Below, in pieces: positions 1 to 7,900 of a stretch of DNA of 18,605 bases. The stretch is from an uncultured Lewinella sp. (GTDB lineage: Bacteria; Bacteroidota; Bacteroidia; Chitinophagales; Saprospiraceae), in contig CALIGP010000048.1 of NCBI GenBank assembly GCA_938021455.1, positions 1 through 18,605 of the forward strand, given 5' to 3'. The position numbers and the translations under genes were made by a program. Positions within the stretch are counted from its first letter, which is position 1. The number at the start of each line of letters is the position of its first letter. The notes under the pieces are model-generated. The model worked only from the letters and a program-made list of their open reading frames with translations. It made no database searches and was not told where the DNA came from.

Positions 1-268
1 GTCCAGTTCGGGCGAGGTAGTAGCCATTGCCTTTCGGGGCTTGCACCATAGCCGCAGTTTCGGGCAACCTACCGGTGGGTACTCCACCGGTAATCTCACG
101 TTTCGTCTTTCCGATGGTGCGGCTGTTCTGCTAACGGTATCTGTCTACGGAGATCGTGAACAGGTACCCTACGGAGAGAAAATTCAGCCGGACGAGACGG
201 TTTCTTCCGTAAAGGGCCTGGACGCTGCGGCCGAGGCAGCAGCAGCGTGGTTGCGGCGTGGTAGGTAA
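1..268 (+). CDS. S41 family peptidase, C-terminal fragment (5' end outside window)
   Basis: An open frame enters from the left edge (first full codon at base 2) and stops at TAA 266-268, giving 88 residues. It opens with SSSGE followed by VVAIAFRG, which matches the S41 (tail-specific/C-terminal processing protease) pattern T-A-S-S-G-E. By alignment to that motif the second visible Ser would be the nucleophile. The following GQPTGGYSTGN and the late YGEKIQPDE fit the conserved GxPTxG and PDE segments of the family. The Lys that serves as general base in Prc/CtpA (GEPTFGKGT) is not present here: Tyr occupies that position, as in the non-canonical S41 branch that relies on a different residue. 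The protein likely cleaves peptides or proteins in the envelope, but the N-terminal half is not visible, so localisation and any PDZ domain cannot be judged. A TTG codon at 41 is an internal codon, not a start. Family assignment is fairly secure; function is inferred. Confidence 0.75.
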   Translation, partial: SSSGEVVAIAFRGLHHSRSFGQPTGGYSTGNLTFRLSDGAAVLLTVSVYGDREQVPYGEKIQPDETVSSVKGLDAAAEAAAAWLRRGR

Positions 269-287
269 GTGACCGTTTTGGGGCTTC

Positions 288-312
288 CCGCCCGCGCATG
301 GCGCGCGGGCGG
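288..312. terminator. GC-rich perfect hairpin downstream of the S41 peptidase
   Basis: Bases 288-297 and 303-312 form a 10 bp perfect stem (left arm CCGCCCGCGC) around a 5 nt loop, 19 nt after the peptidase stop codon. There is no T-tract on either side, so it is not a classical intrinsic terminator. It may slow polymerase or stabilise the 3' end of the mRNA. The position suits transcript-end processing; the function is inferred. Confidence 0.35.
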
Positions 313-329
313 CCATTAATCAACCACCG

Positions 330-392
330 GTCCCCGAGTAAGTGCCGAGCGAGCGCAGCGAGCCGAGGTACGCACCGAGGGGCTTCGGGAAC
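330..392. repeat. REP-like palindromic intergenic repeat
   Basis: The outer arms GTCCCCGAG (330-338) and CTTCGGGAAC (383-392) are imperfect inverted copies. They enclose a core rich in GCGAGC / GCAGCGAGC units. This resembles the extragenic palindromes found in many bacterial genomes in which GAGCGAGCGCAGCGAGC cores are flanked by GTCCC...GGGAC-like arms. Only one copy lies in the window, so the repeated nature is inferred from general resemblance. Confidence 0.35.
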
Positions 393-430
393 AGCTAACA
401 ACTTAGTTTACACTGTAATCGATAGGGACT

Positions 431-847
431 TCAAAACACTCTTACATTGTAACCTAGGTCAAAAAACACTTTTTCTAAGTTTGTTTTTTTACCAAAATCT
501 AATTGTACAATCCAGGGCTCAATCTCCTGATCTGATATTCGAGACCAAATTCTTTGGCCTTCTAATTCAATTCCAGTTAAAAGGTAATTCTTATTGTAAT
601 CGAGAACACCTGTTAGCGGATATTTTCCTTTGCTATTTACAATTAGTGAGTCAATCTTTGTGCTAGAGATATCTCTTTCAAAGAGAAAAATGACATCTCG
701 AACTTCTGGTCCACATTGTTGAATGTATACAAAGTAACAATCAGTAGAATCAGTAAGCTCAAATTCATGGATAGGAATATTGACTTGAGCCTGAGTATTT
801 AAGCTGAAAAGGATAAGTCCAATAATAAAGACGATAATCTTGATCAT
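431..847 (-). CDS. small exported hypothetical protein
   Basis: A 138-residue ORF starting at ATG 847. It begins with a clear signal peptide (MIKIIVFIIGLILFSLNTQAQ, positive n-region, hydrophobic core, AQA-type cleavage region), so the mature protein of about 117 aa should be periplasmic or surface exposed. The mature part has two Cys (in DCYF and QQCGPE), short beta-like segments and no motif I recognise. The gene is visibly more AT-rich than trpC upstream and the GC-rich palindromes downstream, which suggests recent acquisition or weak codon selection. No Shine-Dalgarno is present; the leader before the ATG is A/T-rich, as is common in Bacteroidota. It lies 100 nt after trpC on the same strand, but nothing ties it to tryptophan synthesis. 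Function unknown. Confidence 0.65.
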   Translation of the reverse strand: MIKIIVFIIGLILFSLNTQAQVNIPIHEFELTDSTDCYFVYIQQCGPEVRDVIFLFERDISSTKIDSLIVNSKGKYPLTGVLDYNKNYLLTGIELEGQRIWSRISDQEIEPWIVQLDFGKKTNLEKVFFDLGYNVRVF

Positions 848-947
848 AATTATTTTTTGGTTTTGCTAAAGCGCAAAGCGTTTTTCACTAACTCCTCTTT
901 TTCGATATTTTCGGACTAAACATTCTACAAAACACCACCCAACCCCA

Positions 948-1763
948 TCAAGCAATCGCCCCATCATAAAGATCCTCAATTTCCCGTACCCGACGGATGA
1001 ACTCGGCGCATGCTAGCCCGGGGTCTGGCTCCCGCATGAAGTAGGTGCCGATGAGAAAACCCTTAAAGCCGGCACTACGTAGTTTAACGATGGACTGTGG
1101 ATCATCAATCCCGCTCTCGCTGATCTTGAGCATACTGGGTGGGAGCATTTCCGCTAATTGGAGGCTATTGGCAATGCTGACGCTAAAATCTTTCAAGTTG
1201 CGGTTGTTCACGCCAACGATGTCGACGTTGGGACTCAGTTTACCGACTTCGGCTTCGTTGTGTACTTCGCATAGAACCTCTAAACCCAGTTCATTCGCTT
1301 CGCTGGCGAAGTCATCAATTTGACCAGCAGAAAGAGAAGCGGCGATGAGTAATATCGCGTCCGCTCCCATGGCTCGTGCTTCGTGTAATTGATAAGAATC
1401 AACCATGAAATCTTTCCGGATAACGGGCAGGGATACGGTCTGGCGAACGATGTCAATATCCGTTGGCTGGGCACCAAAGAACTGGGTGTCCGTAAGGCAG
1501 CTGATGCCAGCAGCACCAGCCGCTTGATAGCCACTGGTAATGGCTGCGGGGTCGGCTGCAACGTTGATGTTGTCCTGACTGGGAGATTTTCGCTTGAATT
1601 CGGCAATGATGCCAAAATGCTCACTTTCCTGAATGGACTGGCGAAGACTACGCCGGCTATGATGGTACAGCTTAGTATCTTTCAGCGCAGACAGCGGCGT
1701 GTTCTCTTTTCGGCGGGCTACTTCCAGCCGTTTGTAGTCATTAATGCGGTCAAGAATGGTCAT
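948..1763 (-). CDS. trpC: indole-3-glycerol phosphate synthase
   Basis: Cytoplasmic (beta/alpha)8 enzyme that decarboxylates and closes CdRP (1-(o-carboxyphenylamino)-1-deoxyribulose 5-phosphate) to indole-3-glycerol phosphate, the fourth step of tryptophan synthesis from chorismate. The 271 aa length is typical of a monofunctional TrpC. Visible motifs, numbered from the ATG at 1763: AEFKRKSPS (K57), VIRKDFMVD (K117), LEVLCEVH (E166), VGVNNRNLKDF near 184, and KISESGI near 213. These carry the catalytic Lys/Lys/Glu and the phosphate-binding loops of the family. The frame stays open upstream to a TTG at 1811, but the ATG followed by TILDRI gives the usual TrpC N-terminus and is preferred. It lies 71 nt downstream of trpD on the same strand, so the two are very likely co-transcribed; no trpE, trpG, trpF, trpB or trpA is in the window. 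A copy of a dispersed motif (1801-1818) lies in the trpD-trpC spacer and could mark an internal promoter. Confidence 0.96.
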   Translation of the reverse strand: MTILDRINDYKRLEVARRKENTPLSALKDTKLYHHSRRSLRQSIQESEHFGIIAEFKRKSPSQDNINVAADPAAITSGYQAAGAAGISCLTDTQFFGAQPTDIDIVRQTVSLPVIRKDFMVDSYQLHEARAMGADAILLIAASLSAGQIDDFASEANELGLEVLCEVHNEAEVGKLSPNVDIVGVNNRNLKDFSVSIANSLQLAEMLPPSMLKISESGIDDPQSIVKLRSAGFKGFLIGTYFMREPDPGLACAEFIRRVREIEDLYDGAIA

Positions 1764-1800
1764 GGGGATTCGTTTTGGATCGAGGACACTTCGGCGGGTC

Positions 1801-1818
1801 CGCAGGTGCAAAGAGAAG
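1801..1818 (-). repeat. dispersed TTTGCACCTGCG motif, copy 1 (trpD-trpC spacer)
   Basis: On the minus strand this reads CTTCTCTTTGCACCTGCG. It differs at one position from 3207-3224 (+) and shares its core with 16301-16322 (+). CTTTGCACC resembles the -7/start region of Bacteroidota promoters, although the TA of TAnnTTTG is missing. It could be an internal promoter for trpC or part of a dispersed repeat. Confidence 0.35.
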
Positions 1819-1834
1819 TTAAAAGAGCAAAGGC

Positions 1835-2824
1835 TTAACGAACAAGCTTAGTTAAAACGGCTTTCGCTTTTCCGCTGGCCAGGCTTTCTGCTGCCTCTGC
1901 AACACAGTCGGTTAGGCTTCTATCCGGGTGGATGGTGTGAATGGCCAGGCCTGCATTCGCGCAAACGGCCTGCCGTTGTGCCTCCGTTGACTTGTTATCG
2001 AGTACGGCCAGGAAGATGGCCTTACCGTCTTCAGCTGTTTCTCCGCCGTAGAGCTGTTCCGGGCTTAGCGTGGAGAAGCCGAAGTCCTTAGGAGCCAGCA
2101 GGCGCTGTTGTACCCGGCTGCGGACACTGGCGGAGCCGGTGAGACTGATTTCGTCGTAGCCATCAAGCGCGTGCACGATATTGTACTGGCGTTCGGTTTC
2201 ATCCTGAAGGATGTAGTCGTAAATACGGGAGACCTCCCGGCTGTAAGTGCCAAAGAGTTGGTATTTGGGCTTGGCCGGATTAATGAGTGGCCCCAGGAGG
2301 TTAAAAAAGCTCTTCACCTTTAAGGCCTTTCTGACCGGGACAACATTCTTCATCGCCGGGTGAAAAAGCGGTGCGTGGAAGAAACAGATTCCGGCGGTGT
2401 CCAGCGACCGTAGGAGGTCATCCTGGTCGTTGCTAAATTCGTAGCCTAGGGCAATGAGTACGTCACTACTCCCAACGTTACTGCTGACGCCGTAGCTGCC
2501 GTGCTTCGTGACCGCGTATCCTGCGCCAGCAACGACCACACTCGATAGTGTGCTGATGTTGTAGGTGTTTTTACCATCTCCGCCGGTGCCAACAATGTCG
2601 ATGGTCTCCCGTCCTTCCAGATCAATAGGCTTAGCCAGCTCAATCATGGCGTCCCTAAACCCCTGAATTTCAGATAGAACAGCAGGTCGCATATTAATGG
2701 CGGAGACCATGGCGGCGATCTCCGTTTCACTGCAATCTCCGTTGCCGATTCGAGACAAGGTCTCGTAGGCGGTTTGACGGGACAAGGGCTCCTGAGCGTA
2801 GAGGTGGTTGAGTAGGGTCTTCAT
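1835..2824 (-). CDS. trpD: anthranilate phosphoribosyltransferase
   Basis: Cytoplasmic enzyme that transfers phosphoribose from PRPP to anthranilate, giving phosphoribosyl-anthranilate (second step of tryptophan synthesis). The ORF from ATG 2824 gives 329 aa, the normal length for monofunctional TrpD. Diagnostic motifs: the PRPP/Mg loop GTGGDGKNTYNIST at about 79-92, KHGSYGVSSNVGSSDVL at about 107-123 (family KHGNRxxSSxxGSADVLEALG), then LLGPLINPA and the DGYDEIS segment. The KHG motif has Ser-Tyr where Asn-Arg/Lys is usual, a modest variation. An upstream in-frame TTG at 2851 would add nine residues that look unlike TrpD; ATG is preferred. No glutamine amidotransferase domain is fused. A near-consensus TACCTTCG lies on the minus strand just before the ATG and could be a -7 element giving an almost leaderless mRNA, but this is weak. 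trpC follows after 71 nt. Confidence 0.96.
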   Translation of the reverse strand: MKTLLNHLYAQEPLSRQTAYETLSRIGNGDCSETEIAAMVSAINMRPAVLSEIQGFRDAMIELAKPIDLEGRETIDIVGTGGDGKNTYNISTLSSVVVAGAGYAVTKHGSYGVSSNVGSSDVLIALGYEFSNDQDDLLRSLDTAGICFFHAPLFHPAMKNVVPVRKALKVKSFFNLLGPLINPAKPKYQLFGTYSREVSRIYDYILQDETERQYNIVHALDGYDEISLTGSASVRSRVQQRLLAPKDFGFSTLSPEQLYGGETAEDGKAIFLAVLDNKSTEAQRQAVCANAGLAIHTIHPDRSLTDCVAEAAESLASGKAKAVLTKLVR

Positions 2825-2898
2825 GGCGGCGAAGGTAGTTAATAGGCTCAATTGCAGGTTCAGAAACTACCTCTTTTTAGTTGAAGGCTGTTCTGGGG

Positions 2899-3159
2899 TG
2901 AGGAGCTCCTGCTCCGAAAAAAACAGCTGCGTAGCAGCCTGTAAATTGGCTGCGGGCTCGTCCTGGGGATTACCGTTTGATCTAAACAAGAAGGGCGCTT
3001 TTCGACCTCTCCCCAACCCCTCTCCGTCAGGCCTCGCCTCGGGCTCGGCGGAGAGGGGCTCGGGAAAACGCTTCGCGTTTTATGCGAAAAATTGTCATGC
3101 TTCAACCATAGCAAAAGGAACACCCTACGGGCTCGGTTTTTCGGAGCAGGAGCTCCTCA
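2899..3159. repeat. 23 bp perfect inverted repeat bounding a palindrome-rich spacer
   Basis: Bases 2899-2921 and 3137-3159 are perfect reverse complements over 23 nt. The arm contains the self-palindrome AGGAGCTCCT and ends in a run of five A (left) or T (right). The 215 nt between the arms holds two further hairpins (3017-3058 and 3065-3081) and no credible gene. The element fills most of the 436 nt between the beta-barrel gene and trpD. It may be a small non-autonomous mobile element, a transcription barrier between the two parts of the minus-strand block, or a structured RNA. No target-site duplication is evident to me. Confidence 0.6.
3017..3058. repeat. CCCCTCTCCG hairpin inside the spacer
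   Basis: Perfect 10 bp arms CCCCTCTCCG (3017-3026) and CGGAGAGGGG (3049-3058) around a 22 nt loop, just upstream of a second hairpin AAAACGC-TTC-GCGTTTT (3065-3081). Sequences of the form CTCTCCCCAACCCCTCTCC...GGAGAGGGG recur between genes in many bacterial genomes and are often mistaken for small Pro/Arg/Ser-rich ORFs. Either hairpin could act as a terminator for the beta-barrel gene. Confidence 0.5.
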
Positions 3160-3206
3160 TCCCAGGGTTACTCGTCCGGGATGAGTTTTACTCGCTGCTC
3201 CTCCAG

Positions 3207-3232
3207 CTTCTCTCTGCACCTGCGTTTGCGCC
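3207..3232 (+). repeat. dispersed TGCACCTGCG motif, copy 2 (downstream of beta-barrel gene)
   Basis: Bases 3207-3224 match the minus-strand motif at 1801-1818 at 17 of 18 positions. Bases 3211-3232 match 16301-16322 at 19 of 22 positions, so the similarity extends in different directions with the two partners. It lies about 30 nt beyond the beta-barrel stop codon, in opposite orientation to that gene. Confidence 0.4.
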
Positions 3233-3260
3233 AAAAAATGTAGGAGGAAATGAGACGACC

Positions 3261-4907
3261 TTAGAATTTCGCCGAAACCCCCACCAGCAAATTCGTGCCA
3301 ATCGTCGGGTACTGCACGAAGCGTTCCCGTTTGTTGTTCATTAAGTTGTTGACGCGTAGCCAGGCCGAAAAATTATCGGAAAAATCGTACTCCCCGTTCA
3401 GGCTTAGGTCGAGCAAGGCATTGAGGGTCTGAGCGACACCGTCACTATCCTGGTAAGGAAGGCCATTTTCCATAAAGAACTGCGCACCAAAGCTCACTTT
3501 CTGCTTTTCCAGGGTGTACAAACCTCCAGCATTCAGCGTGAACGCTGGCAGATGCCAGGGCTTCTCCTCATCTTCCAAGCTGTAAAAACGCTGAGCGACC
3601 GAAGCATTTATCTGAAGGTTCTTAATGAACTCCGCCGTTCCGGAAGCCTTCACGGTGAAGATGCTACCATCGTCGTAAATAACACTGAATTGCGGAATCT
3701 CCTGGGTGCGATCCAGCAGGTACATCGCCAGATTATCGACCCGCTTGTAGCTGGCTTCTGCCCGGTAAGAAACGCCCGAAATAGTGCCGTCTACACCACC
3801 GTAGAAACGGGTGTACTCCGAGTTGCGCACCCGTATGCGGGCGCGTATCCAGGGGTTGTATTCACTCAAGCTGCGGAGGGTATTCTTCTGCAAACTACCT
3901 TCTGCACCCAGGAATCCAGAGAGAAGCCCTTCAATGATGGGCGCCGAAATACTGACGTCAGGGAAAACATCGAAGTCATCGTCCTGGCTCGTCAGGTTGA
4001 CGCCGATCTTCAGCCGGTACTTTCCGGCAATTGAGGTGGTGTAGCTGGGGCTGAAGTAGATGTTGTTTAGGTTTTGTGTACTGGTGTCTTTATAGGTGGT
4101 AAAGTCTGTACGTAGCTTGAAATCAAGCGGCTGGTCGTCAGAAATCCACTTCGTTGCCGCAATATTGATGTCAATACCGTTTTCTCTAACGGCCGGGTTC
4201 CCGTCCATCAGGTAGAGCGCTACCCCAGCTTTATAATCGAAATTAGCGGCGGTGCGAGTACCGTTGAAGATGTCTCCGTGGACGGAGAAAATATTGTAGC
4301 GCTGCCGCACCTGGTCGTCCGTAAAGCTGGGGATCATCGTGTCAGAGCCCATCTCCGGAAAGTTGTAGCCATAGTAGTAGCGACTCTGAGACTCATACCC
4401 GGCTCCGGCACTAACGGCAAAACCCTGATCGAAAAGGTAAGTACCTTCTACTCCGAATTCAGTGTCGCTCGATTTCTGGTTTTCAACGTTCGAGTTATTG
4501 TTGAAACTGTGATGCCGGGCGAAAATGCCAAGATCGGCGTTGTCGACACCGCTGAGGTCGTAGCTCAGGTCTCCATACAGTGCGCCGGGCAAACCAGCGC
4601 CAATACCGATGAAGCCATTCTTGGCGGGCGCCGTCTTGTCGCGGCTTACGCCCCGCGGGCGAATGACCGGTGCTGGGTAGTCAATGTTGAGGGGGCGATC
4701 AACAATATTGTATTGCTGTCGGCGACGGCTGGTGTCTGCCGGCGGCGTTTCGGCACCTACCCGCACGCGGTTTGCGTCCGTGAGGCGGGCTTCAAAATTG
4801 GTTACAACCGTGACGTTGTTGTCATCAATACCTGACCCCGGTTGTGCGAGGAGAGTGGCAGAAGTAGCCAACAGCAGAGAGATGGAAAAAAATATTTGGC
4901 GAAGCAT
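3261..4907 (-). CDS. outer-membrane beta-barrel protein (TonB-receptor-like barrel without plug)
   Basis: A 548 aa protein from ATG 4907 with a signal peptide (MLRQIFFSISLLLATSATLLAQ). Residues about 23-95 are a hydrophilic periplasmic linker rich in Arg, Asp and Pro. The rest is a long alternation of beta strands ending in aromatic/hydrophobic pairs (GIGAGLPGALYGDLSYDLSG, FAVSAGAGYESQSRYYYG, and so on). The last 45 residues (NNLMNNKRERFVQYPTIGTN, LLVGVSAKF) look like the closing strands of TonB-dependent receptors, with the terminal Phe needed for BAM-mediated insertion. No plug domain and no TonB box are visible, and the length is too short for a full receptor. The gene starts 56 nt after the large TPR gene on the same strand, so the two probably form an operon and may act together at the outer membrane. 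Specific substrate unknown; a channel or structural role is inferred. Confidence 0.75.
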   Translation of the reverse strand: MLRQIFFSISLLLATSATLLAQPGSGIDDNNVTVVTNFEARLTDANRVRVGAETPPADTSRRRQQYNIVDRPLNIDYPAPVIRPRGVSRDKTAPAKNGFIGIGAGLPGALYGDLSYDLSGVDNADLGIFARHHSFNNNSNVENQKSSDTEFGVEGTYLFDQGFAVSAGAGYESQSRYYYGYNFPEMGSDTMIPSFTDDQVRQRYNIFSVHGDIFNGTRTAANFDYKAGVALYLMDGNPAVRENGIDINIAATKWISDDQPLDFKLRTDFTTYKDTSTQNLNNIYFSPSYTTSIAGKYRLKIGVNLTSQDDDFDVFPDVSISAPIIEGLLSGFLGAEGSLQKNTLRSLSEYNPWIRARIRVRNSEYTRFYGGVDGTISGVSYRAEASYKRVDNLAMYLLDRTQEIPQFSVIYDDGSIFTVKASGTAEFIKNLQINASVAQRFYSLEDEEKPWHLPAFTLNAGGLYTLEKQKVSFGAQFFMENGLPYQDSDGVAQTLNALLDLSLNGEYDFSDNFSAWLRVNNLMNNKRERFVQYPTIGTNLLVGVSAKF

Positions 4908-4963
4908 ATTGCTTAGATTCTTAGTAGGAAAAATAATGGGGAAGGGGAGTATTATGGAGGCGC

Positions 4964-7900
4964 TTACTGCCCTCCTCCGTTATCAAGCTCGAGGTAATTA
5001 GGGTTAGTCCCCGGCTGTGCACTATTGATCCGGCTACCGGCATCAATTTCATTCTGAACCCGAACGAGTTTCTGGCGAGCTTCGGCTACAACTTCAGCAT
5101 CACCCTGGTAGTTCTCCAGTAGTGCTTCCAGAGCAGCTCGCGCATTGTAAAGGTCCTTCTTGTCGCGAAGGATATCTGACAAGAGGATCACCGTTTTAGC
5201 CACCCAGTAGGGGTAGCCGGAACTTTCGCTGTTGGCCTCAAGACTAAGTGTCTGAGCGCGATCCAGGTCCCGCTGCAGGTAAAATATGTTGGCCCTTAGG
5301 TAACGGGCCTCAGCAGTCTGCTCATCGTCAGAATTAGCAATAACCTGATCGAAAGCCGGAAGGGCCGTCCTGTAATCATTACGGTCGTAGGCTATTTTCC
5401 CCAGATAGAAATTAGCGGTCGTCTTTTGCTGTGCAGGAGCCGAAGGGTTGTTGGCTACTTTACGGGCGTACTGTTCGGTTGCCCGAATGTCATTGAGGCG
5501 ATAGGCCGCCCGGAGGGCACCAACCTGAGCGTCGAGGCGTACATCTTCCGTATCGGCGGATTGCTCCAGGAGCGCGAAGAGACGGTAAGCCCGCTGGAAA
5601 TCCTGAAGGCTATTGTAGGCAATCAGACTGCCTTTCTTCAGGGCTGGCAGGTAGAAATTACTCGGGCCGGCGTTGATAACGGATTCATAGTCCGGCAGTG
5701 CTTCGTTGTAGCGGCGAGTGGCTACGTAACTATCTCCCCGGAAGAAGGTTGCTGCCAAGGCATTGGGGCTTTGTGGGTACTGGCGGAGGTAGTCCGTCAG
5801 CGCACTAATGGCACGTTCGTAGTTGCCATTTTCGTATTGCCCTTTGGCGGCCTCGAAGCTGATGTTCTCCCGTCCGTCGGAGTCTACTTCCTGGCCCGGA
5901 AGGGTTTCAAAAAAGTCAAAGAAAAGGTCCGCACGACCCATATCGTCCACGTAAATTTCACGCAGGGCATCTTTTGCCCGGCTGGATTCTCCGGCCGTTG
6001 GGTTGTTACTAAAGACCTGCTTGTAGTAGTTCACGGCAGCTTCCCGGTTACCCAGGTTGTAGCTGATGAGGCCCAGCTGAAGCAGGGATTGATTGACGAG
6101 TTTGGAATTGACCTTATAGTCTCTTACAATAGTCCGCAGCGGGTCAAGGGCCTGCTGTGGGCGGTTGAGTTCCTGATAGGTAAGGGCCAGTTGGTAAAGC
6201 GCGTCATCAGCATAGGGGCTTTTAGGGTACCGCTGAACGAGTTGCTCCAGAGCCAGTACTTTATCCGCATTCCGGCCGCGAAGACCTTCGATCATGGCCT
6301 TTTGAAAGAGGGCATAGACGAAGCCGCTGGTTTGACGATTAATCGCATCGTCATAGAAACGAGCCGCCTGATCGTATTGGTTACGGCTGAAGTAAGCGTC
6401 TCCGGCGCGGAGCACCGCGTCACCCAGTACGCGTTCCCGAACGTCTGCATCTGTGATGTAAGGAAGGTTTCTTTCGATGCCTTCTACGGCAGCGGTGAAG
6501 TAGTCCAATGCTCCGGCGTAATTGTCTTGCTTGAGGTAGTTGTACCCTTGCAGGTAATTACCGGTGTAGAGACTGGACTGCGGTGGCAGGCCCTGAAGCC
6601 CTCTGGCAAGTGTCAGAAACTGGTTAGTAAGATTGATACTGGTGGGGTAGTCCTCCCGGCGGTTGGCCAGGTCGGCCTGCCAGTATAATGCCTGGGCGCG
6701 AAGGTTGGGATTTACGGGCCGTTGGAGACTTTTAGCAAGCAAGGCATCCGCTCCCGTATCGTCCCCGGAGCGAAGCAACTCCAGACCACGGCTAAAGGAA
6801 GCACGTTGATAAGCTTCTTCCAGTTTTGGGGTTCGGTTGGGCATTCTTTCCAGAATGTCGAGCGCCCGTTGGTAGTCCTGAGTGGTATTGAACACTTCGC
6901 CGAGTAACTCCTGTCCCTGCAGGTAATAACGGCTGCTGGGCTCAATGCCCTGCAGGGCAGTGATGGCATCAGCGGGGTAGCCGAGCTCGTAGCTCAACTT
7001 GGCAAAGTTGAAAAGTGCCTCTTCCTGGAGGGCTGGATCAAAATTCATTCGCGAAGCCGAGCCAAAGGCCGTACGGGCTGATTGGCCATCGCCGCTACGG
7101 AGAGCAATGTCACCGAGGTAGTAACTGGCCGATTGACCTACAAGACTGTTCTGTCCCGCCAATTCTTTGAAGGAGGAACCTGCCTCTTTGAAATCGTTAA
7201 GCTTGTACTGAGTAAAGCCCAGTTGGTAAAGCTCCTCTTCCTGCATCCGGCGGTTGTTACGGGCGTATTCTTCAAGGTAGGGGCGTGCCTTCACGTAGTC
7301 CCCTTTTTCGAAATAGGCCTGGCCGAGAAGTTGCTTCATCTCCTTTGCGTTCTTAATCCGCTGTCGTCCAGAAACAATGGGGGCGGCGTAGGCGATCAAT
7401 TCATCGTACCGGCGCTGCGCAAAGAAAATTTGCGTCAGGTAGTAAGGGATGTAATCGTCATAGAGCTTGCTTTTTTCCGCAATGCGGAATTGGCCAACGG
7501 CTCCATCGTAGTTGCCTTCGAAAAATTGAATGATACCAAGGTAGTAGTTGGTCGGGTAGTAGAACTCACCCTGTGTGCTTTTGCTAAACTGAAAATAGCG
7601 CTTGGCTTCCCCAAATTTCTTTTGCACAAAACTGGCGTAGCCCAGGCGGAAATTCATCTCTGCCCGCTGCTCAGCACTTAACAACTCAGCGGGGACCCGC
7701 TTGTAGTAGGTAACGGCTTTCTCCAACTTGTTTTCGTTGAAGTAGTAGTTGGCAATTTCCAGGAGGGCTTCGTTAGCAACCGGATCAGGTTGGTAGCGAC
7801 GCACAAAATCGAGAATTAGTTTCTCTCCCTCAGCTTTGCCGAGTTTAACGGCAATTTTAGCCTGATTGAGCTCAGCTTTGATGCGAAGAAGTTCTGCCTC

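Noticed and set aside
298..666. 122-codon + strand ORF after the S41 gene
   Set aside because: It begins inside a hairpin, runs through the REP-like repeat and then opposite the exported hypothetical, whose signal peptide makes that minus-strand frame the credible one.
848..905. Possible terminator between trpC and the downstream hypothetical
   Set aside because: The AAAGCGCAAAGCGTTTTT stretch pairs over only three bases; no stable hairpin is visible.
2860..3123. 87-codon minus-strand ORF in the inverted-repeat spacer
   Set aside because: The Pro/Ser/Arg-rich translation (around SPPSPRRGLTERGWGE) comes from the CCCCTCTCCG/CGGAGAGGGG palindrome. Such repeats often produce false small ORFs.
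2808..3344. 178-codon + strand ORF spanning trpD start, spacer and the end of the barrel gene
   Set aside because: It overlaps the ends of two real genes on the other strand and consists mostly of repeat-derived sequence.
5426..6688. 420-codon open frame on the + strand opposite the TPR gene
   Set aside because: It lies wholly antisense to a well-supported TPR protein. Its translation has no domain or signal pattern and looks like a composition-driven shadow of the repeat gene.
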